NCBI GenBank assembly: GCA_012656075.1
Contig: JAAKBF010000083.1
Span: forward strand, 62,001 to 126,000
DNA length: 64,000 nt
Direction of reading: 5' to 3'
From: Phytophthora hibernalis
Taxonomy: Eukaryota; Oomycota; Peronosporomycetes; Peronosporales; Peronosporaceae
Shown: positions 1 through 10,819 of the stretch, piece after piece
How positions within the stretch are numbered: position 1 is the first letter of the stretch
Layout: each line of letters opens with the position of its first letter
Position numbers and translations under genes: made by a program
The notes under the pieces: generated by a model
Seen by the model: the letters and a program-made list of their open reading frames with translations, nothing else
What the model was told of the DNA's origin: nothing
Database searches by the model: none

Positions 1-1216
1 CGTGTCCTTGTCGTCCTCGTCGATCTTGTCCTCGAGCTTCTCCTCGACGTTGTTCTTGAGGCTGTACAGGTAGCCCTCCAGGGCGTTGCGGCCGTCGATG
101 CGGTCCTTGACCTTCTTGTCCTCGTCAGCGAACTCTGCGGCCTCCTGGACCATGCGGTCGATCTCCTCCTGCGACAGACGGCCCTTCTCGGCAGTTATCG
201 TGATCGTCTCGGCCTTGCCTGTGCCCTTGTCCTCAGCAGACACCTGCAGGATTCCGTTGGCGTCGATCTCGAATGTCACCTCGATCTGGGGCACACCACG
301 CGGAGCGGGCGGCAGGCCAGTGAGCTCGAACTTTCCTAGCAAACGGTTGTCCTTGGTCATGGCACGCTCGCCCTCGAACACCTGGATCAGCACAGCAGGC
401 TGGTTGTCCTGATACGTCGAGAAGGTCTGCGACTTCTTGGTCGGGATGACAGTGTTACGGTTGATCAGCTTGGTCATGACGCCGCCCACGGTCTCAATAC
501 CCTGGGACAGAGGGACGACATCGATCAGAAGCACGTCCTTGGTCAGGTCGTCCTGCTCGCCGCCCAGAATGCCGCCCTGCACGGCAGCACCGTAGGCAAC
601 AGCCTCATCGGGGTTCACACCGCGCGAGGGCTCCTTTCCGTTGAAGTAGTCCTTGATGAGCTGCTGCACCTAGGGATACGGGTGGATCCGCCCACCAGCA
701 CAATCTCGTCCACCTCCGACTTCTTCAAGTCAGCGTCCTTCATGACACGCTCGACGGGGCCGAGCGTCTTCTTGAACAGATCCTCGTTGAGCTTCTCGAA
801 ACGGGCGCGACTCAGGGACTCGGTGAAGTCCTCGCCGTCCAGCAGCGACTCAATCTCGAGACGCGCCTGAGCCTGGGCCGACAGGGCGCGCTTGACACGC
901 TCGGCCTCGCGACGCAGCTTCTGCAGCGCGCTTGTCCGTGGCCACGTCGAGGTTCTTGTCCTTCTTCCACTTCTTGATGAAGTACTGCATGATGCGCTGG
1001 TCGAAGTCCTCTCCGCCCAGGTGCGTGTCACCGTTGGTGGCCAGCACCTCGAACACGCCGCCATCGATAGCCAGCAGCGTCACGTCGAAGGTGCCGCCAC
1101 CCAGGTCGAACACCAGCACGTTCTTCTCGCCCTGCGCCTTCTTGTCAATGCCGTATGCAATGGCAGCAGCCGTGGGCTCGTTGATGATGCGCTGCACCGT
1201 GAGACCGGCAATGGTA

Positions 1217-1250
<34 letters not shown>

Positions 1251-1767
1251 TGAAGTAGGCGGGCACCGTCACGACGGCGTCGAACACCTCGCGGCCGATG
1301 TAGCCCTCCGAGATCTGCTTCATCTTGGTGAGCACCATGGCCGAGACCTCCTCGGGGGCGAACTCGCGCTTCTCGCCCTTTACCTCCACCTGGATGAAGG
1401 GCTTGCCGTCCTTGTTGATGATCTCGTACGGCAGCAGCTTCTTGTCGGCCTGCACCGACTTGTCCGTGTACTTGCGGCCGATGAGACGCTTGACATCGAA
1501 CAACGTCTTCTCCGGGTTGATGGTGGCCTGGTTCTTGGCGCCGTCGCCGATCAGGCGCTCGTCGTTCGAGTCCCACGCCACATACGACGGCGTGATACGG
1601 TTGCCCTGGTCATTGGCGATGATCTCGACCTTCTGGTCCTTGTAGATGCCCACGCACGAGTAGGTCGTGCCCAGGTCGATACCGATCACGGGCCCGCGGG
1701 CCTCTTCGGCCGACGCGGCGCCCACGAAGGCTGCCGCCGCCATGAGGAGGATCTTGGACAGGTTCAT
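1..1767 (-). CDS. BiP: ER lumenal HSP70 chaperone (BiP/GRP78), C-terminus outside window
   Basis: ATP-dependent HSP70 of the ER lumen that folds secretory proteins. The ATG at 1767 opens a signal peptide (MNLSKILLMAAAAFVGAASA) and then the HSP70 phosphate loop GIDLGTTYSCVGIYKD. Also visible are FDLGGGTFDVTLL, the linker region and the substrate-binding domain (QPAVLIQVFEGERAMTKDN), continuing to the edge. The HDEL/KDEL tail would lie beyond base 1. An upstream ATG at 1881 is in frame, but the signal peptide supports 1767. The reading frame breaks twice: near 926, where the KRALQKL coding sequence lacks 2 nt, and near 671, where STRIPKVQQ lacks 1 nt and a stop follows. Sequence on both sides is highly conserved HSP70, so consensus error is likelier than a pseudogene. 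Family identity is certain; ER location rests on the signal peptide. Confidence 0.93.
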
Positions 1768-2939
1768 CCCTTCTTTCTTCTCGTTTGCAAGGCGAAAACG
1801 ATAATGACCAGCTTGGCGCCACGGCGGGGTGCAACGCGTGGAAGTCAAAGATCGAAGACCCGAATACAAGCCACCATACATTTCGCAAGTGAAAACGCGC
1901 TGCTGACGTGGCCCGGCGCGGGTTTTCTAGAAAACGGGTTCTCGAAACCCGCTTGAGAATGACTTGCGGTTTGTAAAGAGCATACAAGAAACAAGTGACC
2001 AACTGCCACGCGTCCAGGACCCGACTAAGTACGAAGATATGCGACGGACATTCTTGGTGGCAACTTGGTGACCACGTGAATAGGGCTCAACCTGCCGACG
2101 AAGGTGGCGCGAATAAGTGTGTGGGGCGCACTGCATAACGGCAGTGCAAGTCGCATATGCGCTGCGCTTGACAATGGGTGGGCAGCAGGCAGCGTTGTTA
2201 GCCACGTATGCCTTCCAAGAATGATGTTCGTACTTAGGCGAGGGCAACATCCACGTGGCAACCACCGACCGAGTTCCGCGTGGCTCAAACGATGCGAGCA
2301 ACAACGATTTGCAGTAAATGGGCAAACGACAGCAACGATCTGCCACTGCAGGAGAAAATTAAACTGAGGTGGCATGGACAAGAGCAAGCGACTTGCAAAG
2401 CGCTAGTCGATCTATGAAATCATGTCGAGCGCGCCAGGCGCAAATTGAGTTACGAACAGCAACAATATCGAGAAAATGAGAGCGACGATGCACAGGATGG
2501 CAGCGATGTGCCAATGGGTGTAAGATAGCAATGCAGCTCGTACAGGAAGACGTGCATGGTCTCAGATGCTTGTTAGTGCCAGCACCACCGACGGAGACTA
2601 AAAGTGGCTACACCGACGTTCTCAGCTGAGACGCACAGGTTGCACTTGAACCACCCTTCACATAGAAGAATACGATTGTGGCTGTCAGCTTCATCACCAG
2701 AAGAAAACGATTGCGGCTAACGTTACGGTGGTATCAATAAGCCTGGCAATGCCAGGCTGGCATGCCCAAGCCCCAGTAAGTTGCCTTCGCTTATTTCCGA
2801 CGGTTATGCTGGTCAAATTTGCATTTCTCTGTCCAATTTGAACTGCTTGAAAAGCTTGCATCAAGAAGTCTTCCTCCACCGCTGCATCCTCTCCCGAGAC
2901 TGTGAAGCCTGCACTGAAGTTCACAAATCTTGACTCCAA
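1768..2939. other. Intergenic region upstream of BiP
   Basis: It holds the BiP promoter and 5' UTR next to 1767. No second recognisable gene is visible. A minus-strand open stretch at 2694-2939 has protein-like composition (it contains VNFSAGFTVSGEDAAVEEDF), but it lacks a family match, a confirmed start and splice support, so it is not called. Confidence 0.4.
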
Positions 2940-3440
2940 TAACCCCGTTTCAATCTCAGTCTTCTCGTTCGCAACCTAGCCAACACCAATGAACCTGTCG
3001 ACTGGGGAAGCAGCACTGCGGGTCTTCCCTAACATATGTGTTTCCAGTGGAAACTTTCCACTGTCCACTTGGTGGTGCTCAGCGGTGCAGTGGATCCGAC
3101 CACGAACGTCGTTCGGAACGAGGTGTACAAGATCCCCGGGTCTATCTATGAATGAAAACGGCGCGAGTGATTGGATCCGGAACAGGTTCCATCCTTGATA
3201 GAGTGGAAACAAGAGTCAAACGGACTTCTTCAAAGGATACATTGGTGTGCGGAACTTCCAAGCTTGGAATCGATTCATGGGGTTTCCCCACTTCTGGTCA
3301 ATCATGGCGACAAGTACATTTTATTCGGTTTTGAGTTTGTCTTCCTGGACTCGGGCGCTACGTGTAGGATACCTGAATTACTTAGTTAGCCTCGGATTGG
3401 CGCTCCTCATCAACGCGCTGTATAATAGTTGCATACGTGT
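2940..3440 (+). pseudogene. Decayed copy of the downstream metallo-beta-lactamase-fold genes
   Basis: Base-level similarity to the gene at 4783-5724 runs in order through this stretch. The block encoding 'LVRNLQTNTNV' aligns near 2960, and the EAALRIFP block near 3007-3030. The 'MDPITNEMHKIP' block follows near 3090-3140, a decayed 'PWEPF..GGMEFLPIPVTHG' block near 3265-3330, and 'IDALY' near 3405-3425. Stops and frameshifts interrupt every frame and the metal-binding THDHAD segment is deleted, so it cannot encode a working hydrolase. It precedes two intact paralogues in the same orientation, so a three-copy tandem array with one dead member is the natural reading. Confidence 0.8.
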
Positions 3441-3617
3441 AATGTCCGAGAGGAGTGCATTTCCAAACGGACAGCTTCATCGGCATCGCTTCGGGTTCAT
3501 AACGTCTGAGTAACGGACAAGTTTTATGCACGGAGGCTTTCGCCAACCAGGATACAATCTCACTTCTGTGTCAGCGCCGTCCCCATCAAGCTGTTTCTCG
3601 TCGTGTCGCTGCCCAAG

Positions 3618-4556
3618 ATGGAGGTGGTGGTGCTCGGTTGCGGACCGTCGTCTTCGGTGCCGTCCATGCGCTGCGTGCTGAGTCAGAACTGCGCCGTGTG
3701 TCTCGAAGCGTACGCCAACCCGGAGTCCAAGAACCGTCGACTGAACCCGAGTCTGCTAGTGCGAAACCTGAGGACGGACACCAACGTGCTAATTGACTGT
3801 GGCAAGACGTTCCGTGAGGCGGCACTTCGGATCTTCCCCAGTATCGGCGTCTCGGCGGTTCACTCACTAGTTCTGACTCACGACCACGCGGACGCACTGC
3901 TGGGTATGGACGACCTGCGAGAAGTTCAAGCTCACGTCGAGACGGTGGACCCCGTGACGAAGGAGCTGTACAAGATCCCACCAGAGGCTATGAAGGTGCA
4001 CTGCAGTGAGCCCACTAGTCATGATGTAATTGCGAAGTTCCCGTACCTGATTGACAACGAACCACCGCTCCCGGTCGGTGAGACGGCGCCAAAACCATTC
4101 CGTTGGACCGCCAAGCTTCAAATTGACGCGTTCAACGCTTGGGAGCCGTTCGAGGCCTGTGGCATGAAGTTCCTGCCTTTCCCGGTGACCCACGGTGCGG
4201 GGTACACGTCGTTCGGCTTTGAATTTGGCTACGAGGTCGGTGCAAGGTTCGTCTACATCTCGGACGTGAGCGAGATCCCAGTGGACACTCGGGCGTTCCT
4301 CAACGATGAAAGCAAACCTCCCATCGATGTGCTGCTGATCGACGCGTTGTATCTGGAGAAATACCACAGCACGCACATGAACTTGCAGAAGGTGATGGAG
4401 GAGATCGCCACCGTCCACCCGAAGCGTACGCTGCTGACAGGAATGAGCCACGACTTCGACTACCCGAAGCACAGCGTCGAGTTACCGAAACTGGGCGAGG
4501 AGAAGGGTCTGAACATTGAAATGACCTACGATGGACTACGTATTGCTTTTCCTTGA
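3618..4556 (+). CDS. Metallo-beta-lactamase-fold hydrolase (PhnP-like), paralogue 1
   Basis: A 312-residue single-exon protein. The ATG at 3618 (MEVVVLGCG) is chosen because the open frame further upstream begins at a GTG and because the paralogue starts at the same residue. The metal site THDHAD is at residues 87-92, followed by later histidine and aspartate motifs (PVTHGAGYTSFG, YISDVSE, GMSHDFDY) in the order used by MBL-fold phosphodiesterases. Cysteines near residues 19-28 (RCVLSQNCAVC) may form a structural zinc site like that of PhnP. The substrate is unknown. A probable polyadenylation-type AATAAA lies just after the stop (about 4618). It is a tandem paralogue of the next gene. Confidence 0.9.
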   Translation: MEVVVLGCGPSSSVPSMRCVLSQNCAVCLEAYANPESKNRRLNPSLLVRNLRTDTNVLIDCGKTFREAALRIFPSIGVSAVHSLVLTHDHADALLGMDDLREVQAHVETVDPVTKELYKIPPEAMKVHCSEPTSHDVIAKFPYLIDNEPPLPVGETAPKPFRWTAKLQIDAFNAWEPFEACGMKFLPFPVTHGAGYTSFGFEFGYEVGARFVYISDVSEIPVDTRAFLNDESKPPIDVLLIDALYLEKYHSTHMNLQKVMEEIATVHPKRTLLTGMSHDFDYPKHSVELPKLGEEKGLNIEMTYDGLRIAFP

Positions 4557-4782
4557 TCGTACAATCGACTCGATAAACGATGTCATGGTGCCATCCACGC
4601 TCGGAGTTTGTGTTACGAATAAAAAGTATTCCTATTCCATTTTGCTGCGTATGATGTGCTGAGCTTTATCGGTCGAAGCTTGACGACTCGTCACTCAGAT
4701 CGGATCCTTTTGAAACGAAAGGGGCTTCAATAATGCCTCACTTTGGTTTTTGCAGCCCCGCAGACATTTCAGACTCAGCTCG

Positions 4783-5724
4783 ATGGAGGTTGTGATTCTT
4801 GGCTGCGGGAGTTCAGCGTCCACGCCGTCGATGCGTTGTCTTCTTGGCAAAGGCTGCGATATCTGTCGAGAAGCTCAAGCGAATCCTGACTCCAAGAACC
4901 GCCGTCTCAACCCCAGTCTGCTCGTTCGCAACCTACAAACCAACACCAACGTACTGATCGACTGCGGCAAAACCTTCAGAGAAGCAGCACTGCGAATCTT
5001 CCCTAAGATCGACGTCTCCACTGTCCACTCGGTGCTGCTCACCCACGACCATGCAGACGCTTGTCTGGGTATGGACGACTTACGTGAAGTCCAGCCTGTG
5101 GTGGAGGAGACCATGGATCCGATCACGAACGAGATGCACAAGATTCCTCCGGAGGCTATGAAAGTGCACTGTTGCGAAGTCACAAGTCGAGATGTCATTG
5201 CAAAGTTCCCATACTTGGTGGAAAAGACACACTTAGGTGAATCTGAAGATCAAATCAAACAACCATTTTGCTGGACTGCCAAACTTCGACTAGAAGTTTT
5301 CGATCCATGGGAACCATTCAAGACTGGTGGCATGGAGTTTCTTCCCATTCCAGTGACCCATGGGGTTGGATATACTTCATTCGGCTATGAATTTGGTCAC
5401 GAGTTCGGTGTAAGGTTCGTTTACATTTCCGACGTGAGCGAGTTTCCAGAGAAGACTCGAGCGTACCTCAACGACACCAGCAAATCACGTATCGACATAC
5501 TGATGATCGACGCGCTGTATCTGGATAAGTGCACTAGTACACACATGAACTTGAACCAAGTGCTCAAAGAAATCGAGACAATTCGCCCAAAGCGTACGAT
5601 TCTCACTGGCATGAATCACGAGCTGGATTACTTCTCGTATGGCATGTTAGTGAAGCAGATCGGCAACGAAAAGGGTCTCAGAGTCGAGATGCCCTACGAC
5701 GGATTGCGTCTTGCATTTCCTTGA
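4783..5724 (+). CDS. Metallo-beta-lactamase-fold hydrolase (PhnP-like), paralogue 2
   Basis: A 313-residue single-exon protein closely related to the gene at 3618. The frame extends upstream to a TTG at 4750, but the first ATG is at 4783 (MEVVILGCG); a TTTTTGCAG acceptor-like sequence just upstream (4746-4754) could end a 5' UTR intron. The same metal motif THDHAD is at residues 87-92, with PVTHGVGYTSFG, YISDVSE and GMNHELDY following. The cysteine cluster (RCLLGKGCDIC) is kept. Differences from paralogue 1 are concentrated in the middle (about residues 105-170). The stop lies only about 10 bp from the convergent COG8 stop. The chemical role cannot be told from sequence. Confidence 0.9.
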   Translation: MEVVILGCGSSASTPSMRCLLGKGCDICREAQANPDSKNRRLNPSLLVRNLQTNTNVLIDCGKTFREAALRIFPKIDVSTVHSVLLTHDHADACLGMDDLREVQPVVEETMDPITNEMHKIPPEAMKVHCCEVTSRDVIAKFPYLVEKTHLGESEDQIKQPFCWTAKLRLEVFDPWEPFKTGGMEFLPIPVTHGVGYTSFGYEFGHEFGVRFVYISDVSEFPEKTRAYLNDTSKSRIDILMIDALYLDKCTSTHMNLNQVLKEIETIRPKRTILTGMNHELDYFSYGMLVKQIGNEKGLRVEMPYDGLRLAFP

Positions 5725-5734
5725 GCAAAGTTAA

Positions 5735-8014
5735 TCACAGTCTTGCTTTCTTCCTTTTGTCCACTCCAATTTTCTCAGTTAACTTGTGGTTGCCAACCTG
5801 TAGTACACCCCTATTCAATAGTTTCGGTGGGTGGAGCATCGGTATCCGACCCTGCGCTTCACCATTCAAGTCAATCTCTTTCTTAGTTTCCGGTGCGGCA
5901 GATGGCGAGGGAACCAGCAAGCCTGCTTCGCGCATGATCTCGTCAAAACCTTCTATTTCCTTGCTCAAGGCACTCGCAGAACTGAGAGCAGCGGCCGATG
6001 GCACGGGGAAGAGACGATGAAAACACTTGATCAGGTATGGCACGAGATCAGCACGAATAACCTGCACAGTGTACGCACCCCACCGTTAGATATTTTGAAG
6101 TGAGTTACATGCAGTTGATATCCGTACCTCATTCATTGCACGAACTGAGCCAGTAAGAGTGGCTGACCTGGCATTTCTTGGAGTCATGCTCGAGTTATCA
6201 GGATTACTTTCACCAGTTGAGGCGTGCAAATCCAGTCCATTTTCCTCCACAAAATCAGCGATCGTGAGCAGCATTGTGCCAATCGCGCTTTGGTACTTCT
6301 TTCCAAGACGATTCTGCAGTGATGCGATTGCGCACAGTCTCAATTCATTGAGCGAAGATAGCAGCGCGTTGGTAAACTCAGCCAGCAGCGGGAATGACAT
6401 CAGGCACCGTGGAGGTGAATAATCCTCGCCATCAGACGAGGTAGCAGCTACACGCGATGCAAAAGGAAAGTTGCCACCGCCTCCATTCGAAGAAGAACGG
6501 TATGATGCGATCACAATGGGTGTCTTCGAGGATGCCGAGAACGAGGAACCGCTGGATGCTGATAGCGAGTGTGCATTCAGATTTTCTTGAAACTCGCGAC
6601 AAGCTGATCTCCAGTACTCTGTCATCAAATTCAGCACGTGATCCTCGAAGTACACGACCAGCACAGCACGAAAGTCTACGCCGACACGGCCTAATGACCC
6701 TCCAAAGAACAGGCTCTGCTCAAGAATTGTCGCGATTGAGCTAAAGTCATCGATCTTCGGAAGTTGCCTGCAACCCACCAGAAATTAGCCAAACAAAACT
6801 CAGCTCGTGTTACCACAATTGCAAAAACAGATACAAGGGTTGATTGCGTACTTCATAAGAATGTGGATGAAATTTGCGACTGTTGTCGTAGCCCAGCGAC
6901 AGAGCGGTGGGTCCACTTTGCCAGCAACATTCTATCATGAATGGGATGATGAGTCACGAGCCATTCATAAGAGTCGTAGCAAATAGTGCCTCTTACCTCA
7001 CTGCCGAAGATCGCCGAATATTGAGTAATCATGTCAAACCAACTCGTTCTCTTGACGTCGATAATTTGGATTATCTGCACGTAGAGCAGAAGTAATTTAG
7101 TAACCAGCGAGATGCTCCACCTATACTAACCACGGCGGTAGACGTACGTATTGATACGGGTCGGAAGTTGAAATGCCTCGACTCATGGAAGACAACCACA
7201 CATTCCTACAGGAGAGAAACTCCTCCTTGAGCTGCTTCTCGTACTCCAACGAGCCCACAGCTGCCGACGCATCTCTCTCAATAAGAGCATCAAGACGTCG
7301 TAGATATCCCACAACGCGAACACAAAGCGCCAACTGCAGGTCCTCACGCAGTTTCTGAAGCAATTTTTCGCGCATGATGCTGGTCATCTCCGCTACCTCC
7401 CGCACCAGACAGTCAATCACAACGTTGCGTGAAGCTTCAGCATTCTCGTCCGCTTGGAACGTCTCGTTGGCGAACTGAATCACATCCAGTGCCGAGTCAA
7501 ACAACTCGTTGTGGATGCAGGCCTCTAGAAGCTGAGGGATCTCCAGCAGCTCTGTAAGCTGCCCTTCCACAATAATTGTATTGTAAGCACCAATACAATA
7601 ATTGCCAATAATTGCTCGAATTTCGACCTAACGTTACCTGCAAGTAGTGCTCAAAGACGAACTGGATGTCGCCGTGTTTGGCCACCACATCTGCCACCTC
7701 CTTCTGGAAGTTGGAGCAATATTTCTGCAGCTCCGGTATGGCCGCTTCGATCTTGGTGGTTTCTTCTTTGAGTTCGGCTAGCTGCAGAGTACACAATACA
7801 ATTATTGTATTGGAAATGAGTAAAATCGATTTTCTCTACGCACGTCATCCTTGACGATGGCCGCGCACTGGTTGCTCTGGATGAAGACGTGGTAGTTCTT
7901 GAGCACGAGATTGCGCAGCTGCTCCGCCGTATTGTCCGCCTGGATCTGCAGGCGCCACGGCTCCTTCTTAAGCTCCTCGAGCGAGCACGTCTTGAGCGAT
8001 GCCAGCGTTGCCAT
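5735..8014 (-). CDS. COG8: Conserved oligomeric Golgi complex subunit 8
   Basis: Subunit of the COG tethering complex, which captures retrograde vesicles at the Golgi. Seven exons on the minus strand fit splice signals and phase exactly: 8014-7844, 7781-7638, 7558-7127, 7074-6997, 6931-6852, 6767-6128, 6061-5735. Together they give 623 residues, against about 612 for human COG8. Recognisable Dor1/COG8 landmarks in order are the N-terminal coiled region (LRNLVLKNYHVFIQSNQC), FEHYLQ-LTELLEIPQLLEACI, WFDMITQYSAIF, the segment ending VANFIHILMK, and ILEQSLFFGGSLGRVGVDFR. Introns are 52-84 bp. The fourth intron removes an apparent frameshift, so this gene is intact. The C-terminal 100 residues are low-complexity. 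Confidence 0.9.
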
Positions 8015-8330
8015 TTTCGATTGAAAAATAAAAACGGCTTTGAGAGGGATTGTGTGCGAGACACCATCAGGCGATCTTCTGGTGGTTGAAGCAAAGTTCA
8101 ACTTTTGGCCCTAGCCCTAGTTTTACTTGTCACTTTCAAACCCTTACTGAAGCTCAGATATCCGAGTTCAGCAACCTTATCTGACAATCATCGGCGACTT
8201 GAAACGCAACGATAGTCGTTTCGACCTTCCTCAGGACGCGCAGGAAGGAGCATGTGGCCTCGCGGCTGCGCGGTCAATTCTCCAATTCCCACAATCGATT
8301 TCTCCCCAAAACAGCACACCTCCCCAAACA

Positions 8331-9095
8331 ATGCTGCCGCGCAACATCTCAGCGACCTCGCGCTCCTTGGCCTTCATCAACCGCCGTCACTTTGCTGCCG
8401 CCACGGCTTCCAACGCCAAGCGCGTGAACGGAGCTCAAGGCCACGAAGCCAAACAGAAAGGCCAGTTGAGCTACGTCCCCTCGGGCTCCGACGGCCGTTT
8501 CTACATCGAGCAACTGTAAGCTGCGCTTCTAGCGTACTCAACGACACCCTCAGTGACATCTTGTGGCTGTGCCTTTCAACAGGAACGAGCATTGGCGCTC
8601 CGCAGTGGCGGGTCAGACCTTCAAGAAGGATGATCTTATTGGCTCGGCTCCTGGCAATTTGGTACGATGAAATAAGAAACTGACTCGATGAGCTGTGATG
8701 ACTCACTGCTGTCTGATATCTTGGTTGTCACAGTACACGAAGGCGACTCGGTTCACGGTGCAGATCACCCCAAACAAGCACATGGATTTCACTGGCGGAC
8801 TGGAGTTCGTAAATCACAGTTGCAACCCCAACACGCGCATCGACGTGGCCGAGAACGAAGCCAAGGTGTCGTTTGTGGCCATCAAATCGATCTCCAAGGG
8901 CGAACACCTGACATTCGACTACTCCACGAGCGAGTGGGAAATGGACGAGAAGTTCGACTGCCGTTGCGGTGCTCGAAATGCCGCGGACACATCGGCGGCG
9001 CCAAGTACCTCAACGACGACGAAGTGAACGCGCGTTTGCCTTACTTCACCGCGAGCGTGTTGCGCCAGTTGCTGGACCGCAAGCTCAAAAACTAA
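8331..9095 (+). CDS. SET-domain protein lysine methyltransferase (small, post-SET)
   Basis: Likely S-adenosylmethionine-dependent lysine methyltransferase. Three exons: 8331-8515, 8583-8661 and 8734-9095. SET signature FVNHSCNPNTR and the catalytic LTFDYST are in exon 3, followed by a post-SET cysteine motif (CRCGA.KCRG). The first 30 residues (MLPRNISATSRSLAFINRRH) are basic, Ser/Arg-rich and acid-free, which suggests a mitochondrial or plastid-type targeting sequence, or simply a basic tail. At about 8976-8978 the frame shifts by one missing A inside the post-SET zinc motif. Restoring it gives a continuous C-terminus to 9095 (DRKLKN). The substrate is not predictable. The SETD3-like gene next door converges on it. 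Confidence 0.8.
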
Positions 9096-9208
9096 TTTTT
9101 AAGTTGAAGCGAGTTGGGAGCCCGTCCAATGGTTCTGTAGCAAGACGCTGATGACGACGTAAATGCACTAAAAGTTGTCACAACGATGACGACTACCGGT
9201 AGTTTTTT

Positions 9209-10648
9209 TTACGATCGTGTAGTGCTGGGAGGATACGTTTCCGGGTTAGCTGTTAGCGCTACCTTCCACTGATCAAGCGTGGCGATCACGCCAGTGAACA
9301 CCTGCTTATCCTCAAAGCGTACCCGAACCGCAAGTGACAGTCTTGGGTTTGATTTGGTCCCCGATTCTGCCAAAATTGCCTCGTCCTCTTCGAGTCTGTA
9401 TTGCAATTGCATCCGAAAAATAGATCAGCAAGTTAAAAACGCAACGCAGCTAGCGAGAAAGTAAGTGCACGTACGTCGTCGGGTAGCTGGCTAACTTTCG
9501 GCGGCACGTGTTCTGCAAGTTTTCATACACAGCCAATTCGTTGCGAATGCTGAGAATCGATGACTCAAATGCCTGTTGGAAAGAAGAAGAAAACACAAGC
9601 ATACAGATCAGATCTCGATTACTACAGCACCACTCGATGGGGGACAAGCATACCTTCTTGTACTGGCGAATTTCTTGCTCATTCATCAAGATCACTCGCA
9701 GAGTAGCCAGCAAGCGCTCATCAACGTTATCTTTGAAAATGGTGCCACAGAAATCGTACGTCTGCTGACTGGTGAGCTCGTTCGCGTCGAGAACAGTCTG
9801 TTTCAGCTTCAGGTAAGGGTCGGTGGTCGGAATCTTCATCCAAAGTCCACTGCTCGACGAGAGTTTTCCCGACCAACAAAACCATACGAATACAGCAGCT
9901 TCGCGTTCGAGTATTGACCGTAACTGATTTGCAATGCGGACCCGGCCACTACGTCCTTTGGTACATGGTGTGTCATCATTTGCTTCTCCTCATCGAACGA
10001 AATAAAGTCGTCCAGCGGGTTCAGCAAGCCCACGTCGTGGTTAAACATATCCATCGCTGGACACAGCACGCGTAAATAAGTCTCCCCCTTGCTTACACCA
10101 AACGCGCGACTCCACATAACGCCCATAGCCCACATGTAATCTCCCAGAGTCAACATAGGTAGCGACGCGAAAACCTGCGGGAAATCCTCCGTCACAGCTT
10201 GGTGGATGTTCTCAAAGTCTCTCTCGAGATGCTGCTTCATCAGTTGAGTAAGCAGCAGTACATTCGTCCCTTTGATCTCATTCAGCTCCGTTTCCGACCA
10301 AAAGACAGGCAAGTCGAACGTGGTCGGCAGTGACGCAATGAACGGCGCGAAGAACGAGTCCTCGCCCTTGCTGCGTTCGTGCATCAGATGCAGTGCCAAC
10401 ACCTCGTCCGCAGGGATCTGCGGGTATTTCTGCAGCACGGGTGCAAGATCCGATTGGGCTGCTGACTCGATGTTCATGGTGAGCTTGAATGGCACCTGGA
10501 GTGTCACTTGGCCGCTCTTGAGCGACTGCTTCGCGAAGACGCCGTGACCTTCGAGCTTACCCAAGTATCGGATGTCCAGCAAGCTGTCCGCGACCCCATG
10601 GGACTCGAGCCAGTCCAGCAACGCCGTCACGACAGCAGGAGAGCCCAT
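9209..10648 (-). CDS. SETD3/Rubisco-LSMT-type SET-domain methyltransferase
   Basis: Three exons on the minus strand: 10648-9654, 9572-9475 and 9395-9209, about 426 residues. An N-terminal SET domain with a long insertion is visible (GHGVFAKQSLKSGQ, then MDMFNHD in place of NHS, then ALQISYGQYSNAKLLYSYGF). It is followed by an alpha-helical LSMT substrate-binding domain (DPYLKLKQTVLDAN, LLATLRVIL). This family methylates lysine or histidine on non-histone proteins such as ribosomal proteins or actin. The frame shifts at 9842-9844, where one T is missing in the sense strand; adding it joins RRAVDF to WMKIPTTDP. All splice phases agree otherwise. Confidence 0.85.
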
Positions 10649-10819
10649 GGCACGAGGAGCTCCGCTAACGTTTTCTGTAGTTCAAAAGTGGCTGGATGAG
10701 CATCGATTATCAATTTCTACAGTTCAAAAAAGTGGCATCGATTATCAATTTCTACAGTTCTGATAAAATCAACAAATTATCCGCAACATTCCGGTGGTCG
10801 CAAGTACGTCAGCAGCATT
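10649..10819. other. Short intergenic spacer with a tandem repeat
   Basis: The sequence ATCGATTATCAATTTCTACAGTTC (no more than 20 given: CGATTATCAATTTCTACAGT) occurs twice in tandem around 10700-10760, between the SETD3-like start and the end of the giant coiled-coil gene. It may be part of the shared 5'/3' regulatory space. Confidence 0.5.

Noticed and set aside
892..1956. Long plus-strand open frame across BiP
   Set aside because: It is the antisense shadow of the conserved HSP70 frame; codon bias of the real gene keeps it open.
3867..4472. 201-codon minus-strand frame over MBL paralogue 1
   Set aside because: Mirror of a conserved metallo-hydrolase gene with no motifs of its own.
6853..7080. 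Apparent frameshift and stop in COG8 near 6860
   Set aside because: Resolved by a 65 bp intron (6932-6996) with GTAAGA donor and TAG acceptor; the gene is intact.
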